A stretch of DNA of 64,000 bases, from the NCBI GenBank assembly GCA_003008705.1, contig PDUO01000027.1, forward strand, positions 714,790 to 778,789, written 5' to 3'. Origin of the DNA: Pezicula radicicola (taxonomy: Eukaryota > Ascomycota > Leotiomycetes > Helotiales > Dermateaceae). A program made the translations under genes and the position numbers. The notes beneath the pieces were generated by a model, which was given only the letters and a program-made list of their open reading frames with translations, ran no database searches and had not been told where the DNA came from. How positions within the stretch are numbered: the first letter of the stretch is position 1; every line of letters starts with the position of its first letter. Shown piece by piece: positions 33,467-46,635 of this stretch.

Positions 33467-36400
33467 TTATATCATATTAACAAATTCTACTCGTCTTCCC
33501 TCTTTTAGACTTTGTAATAAATGTTCCAAATTTGGAACACTGATATCGGACAAGCGCTGCACTGGCACAACGGTGAGGACCACCAGTGTCTTAGACCTCA
33601 GTTCATCAATATCCAGCCTTTTGATCTTATCTTCAGATTCTGCATTCCAGAACTCAAGTGAGCTCCTCATCTTGGAGACCCAAGAGGCCACAGACTGACC
33701 CCGAGTCTCCGCCATGAGAGTTGTAAGGTATTCTAGGCCAACTACGTTCCATAAGCGCAACAATTGAAAGACATCGATGTAAAATGGCCCTGAATAATCG
33801 GGTCCATGTGGAAGGGGATTCACGGTGGCTATTGGGGACCCATACTTGGTCTGCGAAAGAATAAGATCCCACTTATCGTTGCTTGCGGATCTGAATGCCA
33901 GAGAAGAAAATGAGGTCTCATAATAATCATCATGCCCCGAGAATAAGCCCGTAAATTGCCTCCGCCTCCATACTCCTGGGGAGGTAGAGATGAGCCAGTC
34001 AGAGTTGCGGAGACTTCGAAAACAAGAAAAATGTCCTCCAAACAAATCGCCAATAGTTGTGATGAGTCGGATGTAAAGGGTATGGTTGGAAATAGATTCC
34101 ATTGAATTCCAGATCTGATTCGACAGCTTCAAAATTGTCCTAGAGAGGCGGTAACAGTCGAGCAGAGATCCTTCAGGCTTTTCACCCTCCCATTGGTAAT
34201 ATCTTGCTCCTAGCACGACCACACGCATTAATTGGAGATGACATAAGAGCAATGAGAGATGAGGATCAAAGTTCATTGCGTGCTCTTCGAGCCAGGCTAT
34301 CGTCTCTGGCTGGGTCAGATACTCTAGCAGTGTCCGGTGAATCGGTTCAAATATCCGGGACTTGTCAAACCAGCCACCGGGGCTGATCTGAAGCAGCCCT
34401 CTTCATCTTTTGTTGATTCTCATATTAATTGCCTGACATCGTCTGCTCATCTCATCGTCTGTAAGAACAGGATCTAGGGTTCCACGATAGAGTTCCAGAT
34501 CATCAGGATCCTTGTCCGCAAGATCATCTAAAAGCGAGAAGATTATATCTGATCTTGCGGGGTGGTCCCAAGGATGTTTCTGGAGTTCTAGTAATGCAAG
34601 CAATGTTCTAGACGCCAATCTTCGATCAGACGGCAAGATGGAGTCTAAAAGTTTCTTGTATATGTTCTCGATCGCATCCGGAATCGTAGCCAGCTTGGCT
34701 TTTAGTTGAGAGAGGGAATATGCACTGCCCAACCCATCGAGGAGATCCTTGATCGCAAGCGTTAGCCAAAGAAAAACCCCTTCCGCCCTTTCTACTAGTT
34801 CTTCTTCAATGTTGGCATAATCGTCCTGGTCTCTGAAGGCATCAAATCGCTCATCGCTGAAAAGTCTATCCCTAATTAAGCCGACCATGTCGTGCCATGT
34901 ATGTTCATGCAGCCGGAGCTTTCGTACATTACCCCGTCCGAAGTGGTGCTCGAACTCGTTCTGAGGACGGCAGCTCACACATATCTTGACATCGGGGTTT
35001 TGAGACCATGCTACCAGGCCCTTGGCAATGTCCCAGTGGTCGTCGCCCTCGTATTCATCCAGGCCGTCAATAAAGATGCATATCCTGTGGCGCTGGAGTA
35101 TCTTTTTACTCGTCACAAGCCGTTCAAATGCAGCGCGAAGCTCGGCTATAGAAAAGCCGTCATCGTCTAGTCTGCTAGTGGCATTCGACCCATAGGAACG
35201 CCAGTGCTCGGGGAAAATATCTCTGCCGACGTCAGGGCACACACGCAGCGCTTCCCACAGTATTGCGCGATACAGACCCTCCAGCGACCTCTGCTTCTCA
35301 GTACCCGCAGCCCAGAAGAAGTATCGAACGAACACGAGCCTCTTTTCTGCAGCCCACGCCTCCAATTCCGCTGTCGTCTTTTTATTTGAGCAGATGAGCT
35401 TCATTAGAGTTGATTTGCCGGAGCCTGGCTTCCCTGAAATGTAAAATAGCCCATGGTCTGATCGAAGCCAGCGAAGAAACAATTCCCTTGTCTGTATTCG
35501 TTTCTCTTTCTGATCTCGACGGATGGGTTTATGGTAAATTTGCCGGTAAACCCTAGCTAACTCTTCAACAGTGTTATATACTTGAACGGCATTGTCAGTG
35601 CTAAAATCTGCGTTTAGGTCTGCATTGGCGCTACGGTTATCAGAAGATTTCTGGCGGCTCTCGTCATCCTGGTTGTGGAGTAACCATCGAAACGTGTGCT
35701 GGTTGGCATCGGCAATATTCAGTTCGCGCAGATGAATTTCGTCGAACCTCAACCTCTTCATAATAGCACCGAGCTCTTTAGTCTCTCTTGTCGTCCGCGA
35801 CATCTTTTCGATACTCTCCCTGATAGCCGTAAGGGTTGCATGATCGTGCTGCGTTTGCTGTCGTGTTGATTTGACCGCTTTGTCGAGAGCTATTTTCGTA
35901 TCATCAACGGTACGGACGATTCCCTTGTTGGCCTCGCCAAGGTCGTCTAGTTCCTTTTTCAAGAATGCTAAGGTTGACGATTGCTTGTCGCTATCATGAT
36001 AGTGAGCGACAAGCTGTACACAAATAACGAACGACTAACCTTGTCATCATCGTCCACCTCTCGATTATATCTCTACGGCATCTTATGACCTTTTGCTCTA
36101 GTCTCTCCAGGTCGGACTTCTTGATATGGGCCTTCACGGCAACAAGCACCGCATCAAATTTTGACTTGGAGTTTTTCGCCTTCAGATGGTTCAATAAGTC
36201 AAGTGTTTCTTGTCCCAGTGTCTTCGCTTTACTCAATAACTGTGCTAGTGCAATTTCATCAGGGGTCCCGACGCCATCTACGCCAGGCCGCGAAGCTCTA
36301 GCTGCTAAAACTTGAAGGGTTTCCATCTGCTCATGCAGGGCTTCTGTGCTGGTGGTGACTCCGACTCCTGAATCGTAAGCAGCACGAGCCTCGACTAGAA

Positions 36401-36467
36401 CTTTGATCGAAAATTCGATAAACTGGACCAAGTTCCCGGTAAGGCTTAATACTGTGAGTGGATCCAT
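33467..36467 (-). pseudogene. NACHT-domain NLR-like STAND protein with one premature TGA
   Basis: Fungal NLR-type signal-transducing NTPase. Exon 1 36467-36040 (starts MDPLTVLSLTGNLVQFIEF, a STAND-type fungal N-terminal domain) joins exon 2 35990-33467 over a 49-nt intron (GTTAGT..TAG) in phase 2. After a coiled coil come the P-loop GKPGSGKST (about residue 330) and Walker B CIFIDGLDEYEGD (about 453), then NACHT-associated helices (WLTLAIKDLL). At codon 672 (34405-34403) a TGA follows INMRINKR; the same frame continues without another stop (RGLLQISPGGWFDKS, IHRTLLEYL) for over 300 codons to 33467. As written the product is 671 aa; without the TGA it would have been 983. No WD40, ankyrin or TPR repeats are evident in the C-terminal part. 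The gene lies against an AT-rich block. Confidence 0.85.
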
Positions 36468-39204
36468 TATGCTCAAGAGCGACTCGAACGGTTAAGTCTT
36501 TTTAGTACGTCTCGCTTGCTCCGGAATCCCGGGGTTTGTCGACTTCAATTACGAGAACTTTCTTGTTTGAGGAGAAAGAAGGTATAGGAAAAGAGTTGTT
36601 TTCGAAATATTGGAAAGCGGGTGGGGGAGCCTGGCTGCCCAACATGCTAGTCTGCTGTGAGGCTCCCAATGTTCAAACAGCCTATTATATCGATTTGTAC
36701 TCATGCACGGGCCACTTACAGTATATTACTATAAGTCTATGCTCTTACACTATTTTACACTAAAACTTATACCTAATACGTCAAAGGTTTATAGTTAAGA
36801 AGGGATAATTAATTAAAGTCTTTATATTAGACTTATTTATTTAATAGTTAAATATATTTTTCTATCTCTATATTAAAATTATAAGTAACTAGGATTAATT
36901 AATAGAGATTAAAAGTAAAAGGAGTATAGAATTTATTAGTTTTATATTAAAATTTACTTAAAAATTTATTATNCTAAATTATTTATTATTTCCTATAATA
37001 ATTACTAGATATAATTAAAATCTTATATAGAAAAGTTTACTTTAAATACTAAAAATACTTTATATTTAAATTTTTAAGTATACTTATAATCTAAGTTTAA
37101 GTTATATAAGTAGATATACTAGGAGTATTCTAGTATAAAATAAAATAAGAGTATAAACTTATAATAATCTATTATATTATTAAAAGGTACAAGCTGTAAC
37201 AATATACAATAGGTAGTAGGAATAGGTTCGAATAGCGGTAGATACATCAATAGGGTTGGTAATACTAGATTGAATTAGACTACTCTACAACATATAGCTA
37301 GGAGCTACATTATATAGAGTATCGGGTAATAGTAGTTCCAGCCTATAGTCAGACTTGTTCAGGTCTACCGAAGGCCTCACTTAGACTACTACTCGTAGTA
37401 TTACTTGTTCTATATTTCCAGTATATATTATATTAGTTCTAAAAAGTTTTTAATTTAAAATTTAAAATTTAAAGTAATTAATAAAGTTAAAAACTTTATA
37501 ATTCTTTATAAGAATATTCTTACAAGGTTTATAAAATAAAAGAAAAAAATTATTTATTAATTCATTTATTAAATTAATAAATAAATGTTGGCTGGATATT
37601 ATATGATTGGATAAAGGACGGAGCTGAATTACAAGTCAAATGTCACTGTGGCAAGAGCACAAGAGGCTCCAAATGAAACCCGCTACTCCTGAACCCTCCA
37701 AAAAGCATTGTAATTTTAGTTGGCGACGATAACTATGTACGGAAGCAGAACATGTCCCCCCCACTAGCTTGAGTTGTGGTTGACTATTAGTCACTTTTTT
37801 GAGCTCACTTGCTTAGATTAGCTTATACGTGATAACTCAAAGCTTAAGCTAAAGTAGCAATGGCTCAGGTCTAAGGATAGAAATGAAAAACAGTTATATC
37901 GCGATTCCGACGTGGAAATACCCATTATGGACAGTCGTGTTGTCACAAGGCAGCCTAACAAGGGAAGGTATAAGTCGGAGACAGATACTTAGAAGCAGCT
38001 TTTATAGTTTATAATTACCAGATCCGTTAACCTTTTCTACGTCGAGAATTTCCTCTCTTCGACAATAAATCGAAATCTAGTATAGCCTTAACGAAGTCCG
38101 AGTCTTTGGCTTTAAGCGAGTGATAAGTCTTAGTCATTTCATATTTTTTGTACTATCCTATACTATCCTCTGATTTGATTAGCTAGTGCTCCTAAAGTAA
38201 TACAAAAATGGCAGCTCTGACCATTTAGCATAGGGTAGCAGCTTATTACCAAGCGTATTGTTGAGGATCACGAGAGGAATTTGTGCTGACTGCTAATTCA
38301 TGAATTAAGCGAAACATGAACTCGTGCATTTGTCGGTAGAGAAGAGATGGATACGAGATGCAGCATGCTTGTAATAGAATAATAAAGTAGTGAAAGGAGC
38401 TGATACTGAAACCTCCGGAGATACTCGAAATTAGTACCTATCTGCTGGCTCAAATCAAGGACACTAGGGCGCCACCTTTGGTTAGCCGGTATGAATACGA
38501 ATCAAGGTTAGCGCAAAATAACCTAGAATCTAGCGATTGGCTACAGTAAAGATAATCTTTATTAACTGCAAGTGCGAGATAAATCGGCTTGTAGTTTTCG
38601 TTTTCCAGGGCCAGTCTCCTATAATAAATAGACGGTTTACGGTATTTGTTGACACTTAGACGTAGGTAGAGAAAACACAGGGGATTAGTTTAAGATGGGA
38701 TTGTATTATAGTAGTCTAGGTTTCTATAGAATCGAGGTCAAGTTTGTGGTTGAAAACGACACTAACCGAATTAGGAATAATCCCTCGAACATTCACCTCC
38801 ATATCAGGTAGGGTATATATACTATACTTTGCATTCTTATTCTGAAAACCATTTAAGCTTTTAGAAGCATTTTATAGAGTCTGCTACACTATTGGATGAC
38901 TTTTACGACAACCCTACAGCAACATACACTGATTTAATCATCCTAGCTATTTTCGTTCGGAATCCCGTACATGCAGATTCCCATCGCTCAATGAACCGGC
39001 CTTTGGGGTACCAACTCCGATTTCTTAGAAATCAACATTAGTTACTTGCTTACAACATTATATAACGTGATTGAGTTAAGTGAGTTTCATACTCCGAAGA
39101 GCTGTGAGTTAAATATCGCTCTTCCTCCCATCCATCCTATTCTATACATTTAGAAATATTTGATCAATTGACAATTAATCTTCAACAAGCTATCAGCAAT
39201 CAAG
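36468..39204. other. AT-rich, RIP-like intergenic block
   Basis: 36740-37610 is extremely AT-rich with an N at 36973 and stretches of TATTTA-type words, broken by a more balanced segment at 37200-37440 that may be part of a decayed LTR (complement contains TGTTACAGCTTGTACC). 37610-39204 is unremarkable, apart from a piece of the ACTTG repeat module at 37780-37870, and should include the AKR promoter. No gene seen. Confidence 0.5.
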
Positions 39205-40362
<1,158 letters not shown>

Positions 40363-40699
40363 GGTTACTGCGGGTATTGGTGTGGATTGACGGAAGCTGG
40401 TTATCTCTTTAGTGACTTTTTCTAGGATCTAGATCATGTTTGAATTGGAGAATTACTTGAAATCTTGGGAAATACGAGTATATGATATGCCCACTAAGGA
40501 TAAGCCTTTAAAGCCAAGTACTATCCAACCTTCATCGACATCCCCCCAATCCTTCAGTATAGCGATTTCAGGACGGAGCTAGTTAATATTACTTTTGGTG
40601 ATTAAGACATTAAGTGGTTGGAAGCGATCGGCGTTAACCTGAGAACATACAAGGTTCTTAATGTTTCCTAATGTTGGCAGGCGAGAACACAGTTATTTA

Positions 40700-40844
40700 C
40701 CGTATGATTTGGTTTACAAGAGATCATGTTAATTAGGACAACTAAGTTACCTATGTCAACTGAGTTACTTAAATCAAGTCAGTTACCCAAATAATCTGAA
40801 TAGATATCAATTTAAAATGATCTCTTATAAACTAATTCATACAG
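40700..40844. mobile_element. Complete 145-bp MITE, TA-flanked
   Basis: Ends: CCGTATGATTTGGTTTACAA at left; complement of the right end CTGTATGAATTAGTTTATAA. A TA lies directly outside each end (40698-40699 and 40845-40846). The centre is a set of short inverted repeats of ACTTAAATCAAGT/AACTGAGTTACTT. No coding capacity. Confidence 0.82.
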
Positions 40845-41238
40845 TAACTGCATAATTCAGGGACAGTAGTTAATTGGATCAGAGGTTAGTATCGAAAAAT
40901 ATAAAATCGGCAAGTCACCAACTCTCCAGCCTACATGTGCTCTTACTAAGTTACTTTATGATAACGCGACTATTTATGACAACAGATTTATAAGTTTTAT
41001 CATTGTACTGTACATATTATTTCAGTCTTTTGTTCTTGCGTATTACAGTATCAAATCCAGCTATTAAAAGCTGTATACTCCTTCGACTTAAAAATGTATT
41101 CCGAGCTTAACGACTTCTCCAGATCTCAGAGAGTTGTTGTTATAGGGGGAAAATTTATTCTATCATATAGGTAGAAAGGAAAAGATGTTATTGTAGCAAT
41201 AGAAAGTAGGTAGGCAATTGACCAATAGTTTTGGATTA

Positions 41239-41430
41239 CCGAACGAATTGGTTTATAAGATATTATTTTGAATAGCTATCTGTTTTGAGATAAGAGATAG
41301 ACTTGAGTGGCATGCTTGGTCTGAGTAACTCAATTGACTTAGGTAACTTGACTTGGGCACCAGAGGTAACTTAGTTGACTTAAGTAACTAAGTTACCCTA
41401 ATCAAAATGGTATCTTATCATCATACGACG
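41239..41430. mobile_element. 192-bp MITE of the same family
   Basis: Left end after TA: CCGAACGAATTGGTTTATAA; right end TCATCATACGACG is more decayed. It carries two copies of the internal GTAACTTAGTTGACTTAAGT module. It lies directly upstream of the HET C-terminal relic. Confidence 0.72.
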
Positions 41431-41468
41431 CATTAATTTCACTTACAATTATTGTAGATAGAATGTGA

Positions 41469-42140
41469 ATCTGTCCTTGTATATTTTTAAAAAAGCCAAT
41501 TAGTGGACCCAAGATTTACTCAAACCTCACTCTGCGACCCTTCAATAATAATCCCGAAAGCTCCAACACAACACTTAAGTCTTCACCACTGGTAATTTGG
41601 AGTCGGCTCTGGTCTGTTTTAAATGCACGCCGCAAACGTAGAAACACAACACCCTATGGAGATTCTCCAGGGGAGATAGACGCAGCATGGCGCACGTTAA
41701 TTGCCGACACAAAACCGTATAGCCGTGAGAGACCAGATGATATCTATGGCGAACAGATAATCTCTCTGAGTATAGCAGAAAACAGCTTATTGAACGTTCT
41801 TCTGGACCTTAACCGCGACAACACAAACACCAATAAGTTGGAACCTGAAGAGATGCCTGACTACCTTATAAAATACCACACGTGGGCTAATCATACGAGC
41901 ATGAACCGCATTTTGATTGAGACTATGGATGAACGTGTTGGGTGGGCACCTTGGGGGGCTGAGGAAGGTGATTGTATCTTCGTGTTTTTGGGCGTAAGTG
42001 TGCCCTTTGTATTGCGACCTGTTGAAGACGGAACGTATAAATTAGTTGGAGCATGCTATGTTCACGGGATTATGGACGGTGAGACTTTGACAGGTCTGAA
42101 TAGTGGCGAATACAAGTTGGAAGATATCGCTATGATCTGA
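41469..42140 (+). pseudogene. HET-family C-terminal relic, 5' truncated
   Basis: An open frame without a start runs from 41469 to 42140. Its last third has the HET-protein tail: FVFLGVSVPFVLRPVEDG, then YKLVGACYVHGIMDGE, matching the tail of the HET gene at 20961-21464 in kind (VHGIMEGE). The rest, WRTLIADTKPYSRERPDD, is the usual segment before it. The HET domain itself is absent and a MITE sits just 38 bp upstream, so insertion or deletion removed the 5' part. The fragment has no stops, which suggests recent truncation. Confidence 0.7.
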
Positions 42141-42977
42141 AGATCAAAAACTTAACATCATCTTCCTGAGCTTGCTAGGACACTTGGGCTGGGAATTTGC
42201 TTATTATGTTTCGTGCGGTAATTAAGTGTTGAATATATGGAATATATGGAATAGTTATATAACCGTCCTCCTACTACAAGTAGGCCCATTCTAATTTCTC
42301 ACACATTAGTTCCCTACAGAATACAACTCTACTTGCCACCCACATGTTGCTCCCAAATAACCTCCCCATTCAACATCAAGTAAGAGGTGAGGGTTGTTGA
42401 GGTTGGTGTGATCCAAGTCAATGATGTTGTCTGAGGAGTTGAAGTAGTTATCTGCGAAGTAATATACGTGCAATACGATTTTCACATAAGATAGGATGCA
42501 GTACATCACATCTTTTAGGTACCTAAGTCACTTGACTTGAGTAGCTAGGTAGCTGACTTGATTTGAATAATCCGCTTGGAGGATTCACGAAATTAGGCAA
42601 CTCATCATTCATGTAACCTTCGGCACACACAACGTTGAATGGAGCACAAATCGACGATTTCGAAACCGATCTTAGGACTTGAGTCGGTTCTTGAGGAGGT
42701 ATCCAGTCATTGAAAGGAAAGATGTGTCTAGAATATAACAGAGAGTAGCCCACTTAGCCCTTTCTCAACCAGACAGAACTCGCTTACAAGGGAGGTTGAC
42801 CTAAGTAGTCGCATCACCTTGTCATAAACTGGCTTCGGAGAACACCACCATTTGGTATTTATTTTCCAAAATATCCCGACAGATTAAGAACAGGTCGTAC
42901 TTCATTTCGGGCATTCATTCATCCTGAGTTCCACTCTCGCATAAGAGAATGGGCGACATATCCAAGCTATGCGCTAT
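42141..42977. other. Intergenic with decayed repeat
   Basis: 42500-42580 contains a decayed copy of the MITE module (GGTACCTAAGTCACTTGACT). Two short minus-strand frames on either side of it (42753-42523 and 42509-42306) could be exons of an interrupted gene but show no known domain. Confidence 0.4.
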
Positions 42978-43637
42978 TCAACACAACCACATTGTACTAG
43001 TCGGTCTCCCAGTTCTCCAGCTCCCTTCCAGCCTAGCTTCTACATCCGATCTCAGCTGTTCCAGAAATAACGAAACATGCCTAACCTCCTCCCTCCAACT
43101 CTCCAATTCCCTGACACTCCAGAAACTCGGTGTCCTCGTATCTCTGATATCAACTCTGCTGCTCTCATGAACCATAACAAGCGCCACGGACTTCAGACTT
43201 CCCAGTTGTCCAATCTCAGCCAAACTTTCGAATTTAAATGCTCTTAAAACCTCCCATAGACATGAGTCGATTGCGATATGCTGTATCTTGTCTTTGTCTG
43301 GCGACAGTGCGAAATCGTGGCTTAAGTCGCCAGTAGGACTGCACTCAAGGTCGTGGAAGAAGAGCGTATCGATGTTGAAGTTGATGTAGATTGTTGACGC
43401 GTGTGATGGATTTAGGGTCAGGAGAGTGTACGTTTCAAGGAAGAGGCTCCTCGATTCCGCGCATGTGTGGAGAAGTTGCAGGTTTCTTTTAGATGCGTGA
43501 GTAGTCTCGTAGCGTCCGGTGCGACTGTTATAGCTGACTGGGAGGTTGCGCGGTGGTGGTAAAAGGTATTTCCAAGTCTTGAGGCGTAGTTCGACCGGGA
43601 GGGCTGGGAAGAGATGGAACTGAACGAGCGAGGACAT
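42978..43637 (-). CDS. 2EXR-domain protein
   Basis: A member of the expanded fungal 2EXR family, of unknown biochemical function, common in lineages with large HET repertoires. Single exon, 219 residues. The N-terminus FHLFPALPVELRLKTWKYLL is the first EXR-type motif; LHTCAESRSLFLETYTLL is the second. The middle contains FNIDTLFFHDLE, and a Trp/Glu-rich helical C-terminus follows. The start is the ATG at 43637 (MSSLVQFHLF). No lesions. It borders the HET relic and the STAND-type gene. Confidence 0.85.
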   Translation of the reverse strand: MSSLVQFHLFPALPVELRLKTWKYLLPPPRNLPVSYNSRTGRYETTHASKRNLQLLHTCAESRSLFLETYTLLTLNPSHASTIYINFNIDTLFFHDLECSPTGDLSHDFALSPDKDKIQHIAIDSCLWEVLRAFKFESLAEIGQLGSLKSVALVMVHESSRVDIRDTRTPSFWSVRELESWREEVRHVSLFLEQLRSDVEARLEGSWRTGRPTSTMWLC

Positions 43638-44928
43638 ATTTGCAATGCTGTAGACTCTCAAGGTAGATGCTTAGGTATTTGGGAGTAATATTCGCGCTTG
43701 AATATTTAATAGAACATGGAGTTGTGATTGATGAGGGACGTCGTTGAAGATGGCGCTCAAGGCTGAAGCTGAAGATGAAGCAACGGCGAGGCTGTGTGGC
43801 TGTGCAGTATGGCTACGACTTACCAGGCTGGCTGTGGCTGACTAATGAGTACTGGCGCTTTTCGGTTGAGAATGGCTTCATTGAGAGAAAACAACATACC
43901 ACCCTTGAATGGATATACGAGTATTTACAATCTCAGTGACTGAGATAGTTCACACAGATGAATGAATTGCTCCTTGCGCTCACTCTCAATCATCTACACT
44001 ATCAACTACGATCCAAATCCACTGCTAGTCATCACGATTTACGCAAACTATGTCGAATGGCCAAGTGGACTGACTCCTCGCCTAGCAGATCCTCGGGCCG
44101 GCCAAGGCTTATCTATTAGTAAATAAACTCTCCCCTCCGTTGTCTCGCTGATTGGTTTGCTTTTTCAAAAGCTATTTATGTTTGGTGGAAGAGATCCTGT
44201 ATAACAGGAGATAGCGTTTTGCTTATATGCGCTGTTAATTGCGACGAGCCTCACGCACCTGAATAGGGCGAGAATTTAGACCAATGCTTAACTACACATG
44301 ACATTCTCCATGTCACAGCTAGTTAATCACTTCTTATATAACCCTTGCGCCTTTACGTCGCTCAAGTTGATGGAAGAAAGCCTCACAATACTACCTGAAG
44401 CGGGTATACTCTAGTTACGATTTGGGGGTAGTAAAACATAGTTAGCTTACTAAAGAAAGTAGACGAGAAAGCTTCCTAGATCTAGCAGCTCGCTATCGCT
44501 AACTATGAAATCGTTATATAGACTAGAGTAGAAGTTATTGCTCTTCCTTCTGCAGCCTTGAGATAATCATGTTACGGCTCATCTTCCGGGCGCTCCCCAT
44601 AATTATTTGAAGCACACGGCTAGGAGCCCAACGAGATTAACCTGCGTGGCCACATTGCCAAGACATTGCCAAGGCATCGCAAATGGCTAGCGTAAGTTAC
44701 AGGCCAATTAAATTGACGTTAAGGTGTGCATGAGCACACAGGTTTCTAACAGCCAGCGCCAATAGGCGCTTACATCGCCGCGCCCAATTAGAGCTCGCAG
44801 CGATGAATATGGGTAAGATGCCCAATATCAAATATTTAACCCAGCCCGATCCTCGCGATTCTTCGTTTAAGCATCAACTTCTTGCCTATCTCCGTTGCCT
44901 TCTACCTCGCATCGAAGTGATTGACGCG
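43638..44928. other. Divergent intergenic region
   Basis: Lies between the 2EXR gene (minus) and the PigL_N-type gene (plus), so both promoters are expected here. An in-frame ATG at 44803 extends the downstream gene by 42 codons, but that extension has no family-like sequence. No repeat or gene otherwise recognised. Confidence 0.4.
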
Positions 44929-46254
44929 ATGGCAGAAGCTATAGGCCTAGCTTCCGGACTGGTAGCTTTAGCTGGCTTCGCCTTCCAGTCTAGCATCACA
45001 CTTTACCAGACGGTCCAGAGTTTTCGATTTCATCCCAAACAGTTACGTGATCTCAAAGAGGAGCTTCAGGCTTTGAGCGGGGTTCTGACCTCGCTTACCG
45101 AGACAGTGAGTGCCACTACGGATGTAGACCTTTCTGCCCTCGGCCGTCCATTGTTACGATGCGGCAATGCCTGCAAAGAGTTTGAACAAGAAATTCTGAA
45201 GTGTTCGTCCCGGTCCGGTGGTAGTCGGGCGAGCTTTCGAGACTGGGCCAAGCTAAGGTACATGGGTGACAACATCGATGGTTTTAGGCAACTACTGTCT
45301 GGATATAAGTCTACTATCAATATTGCGCTCACGGACGCAAACCTGTAAGTCTCTGTATTCCTGTGCACACCAGAGCAGCTCTGATCCTTCTTCAGTCGTA
45401 AATCCTCCGTTACAGCCGAAAGCCTCGAAATTTACAGAGATCTTTTACAGACTGCCACAGATGATCTCGAGGATCATCTTCAAAACATCGACGAAAAGCT
45501 CGAGACCATATTTTCACGCACGGTGACAGAGTCCCCCTCAGATGCAGCGGAATTGCGACTCATAAAGGAGGAGCGGATGAGCGCCCAAAAGTGCCTCCAA
45601 ATCTGTGCCCAGTTGTCCGACCATATTAATCAGATTCAGCTCACACCCGAGCTGCCAATTACCTTACCCGAAAGACTTACCACTGAGGGCCTGCGGGAAT
45701 GCAAGAGGAGCCTTGATCTTACGACTGCGAAGTTGGAAAGTTATATGAAGGAACGAATCGACCGACTGGTGAGAAAATCGAAGACAGCGACGACCTCTGA
45801 GGAGGATCTTGCGGATCTTGCAAGGCTGCAGGAAGAGTGGGAGACGACCCGCCAGAGCAGGGATATCTGCTCTAAAGCAGAAACGCACTTGAAGGAAAAT
45901 ATCACCACCATTGATAACTACGCTACGGGCGATGCCATACAGTTCATGGTTTCGACCGACGGGAATATTGTTCACGGTAAAAATCGAGGAGTTGGGTGGA
46001 AAACGAGGCAGGTCGGAGGCCACCTCAGTGATGCTTCAGTCCAACAGTTATCACGGGACATGTCAGTCGTTCGTTTTCAGGAATATGGAAATGGAGGCCC
46101 GTCCTCACGAGACAATGCAATACCCGTTCCTGAGAATGAGGCGGAGAATAATACTGCTCCAGAATTCAGGGAGCGGTATGGTCCAGGTTTTAAGCTCACG
46201 CCCAAGACTACTGCGGATACACACACGCCTTCTTCGCCAGAGCAGTTTAAATAG
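44929..46254 (+). CDS. PigL_N / fungal STAND N-terminal domain protein
   Basis: Carries the alpha-helical N-terminal domain known from azaphilone-cluster protein L and from the N-termini of many fungal NLR-like proteins; function unknown, suspected in signalling of non-self responses. Exons 44929-45344 and 45396-46254 (51-nt intron, GTAAGT..CAG, phase 2) encode 424 residues. The domain begins MAEAIGLASGLVALAGFAFQ, continues SITLYQTVQSFRFHPKQLRD and extends to about residue 250 with long amphipathic helices (ERLTTEGLRECKRSLDLTTA). The remainder, from DAIQFMVSTDGNIVHGKNRG, is a Gly-rich then Pro/Thr-rich tail. No nucleotide-binding domain follows. Start chosen at 44929 because the domain starts exactly there; ATG 44803 is the alternative. 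Confidence 0.82.
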
Positions 46255-46635
46255 CTGACTACTATGGTACTCGGGGAAATGAATACTGCCAAGCCTTCTA
46301 GAGACTTCTTCAGTTGCAAGGAAAAAATTTCGATCAGGTTTTCAAAGCCATTAATTATTACTTGCTTAAGTTTAAAGTGCATTTGAACTTATCACCTTGG
46401 ATACGAAGTAAAGAGATACAGAGATAAAGTTACGCCGTTCAGACACGAACAGTCTGAGGTGCAGTGCAGTCCTACAAACCAACGTGCTCGCAGCGGTAGG
46501 GCTGCAAGCGCTTCTTGGGGTTCAAAATCAGCTCCCCCCTCCCCGATGGTTCTCATCAAAAGTTGACTGTAACTGCCAGAGAAGCACACTTAGTAGAGTA
46601 TTTCACGACCCTGACAATGTACACCGTAACAAAGC
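46255..46635. other. Short intergenic region
   Basis: Probably the 3' UTR of the PigL_N-type gene followed by low-complexity sequence; nothing further recognised. Confidence 0.35.

Noticed and set aside
42306..42753. Two minus-strand ORFs possibly parts of one gene
   Set aside because: They lack a recognisable domain, and the join would cross a repeat; evidence too thin for a feature of its own.
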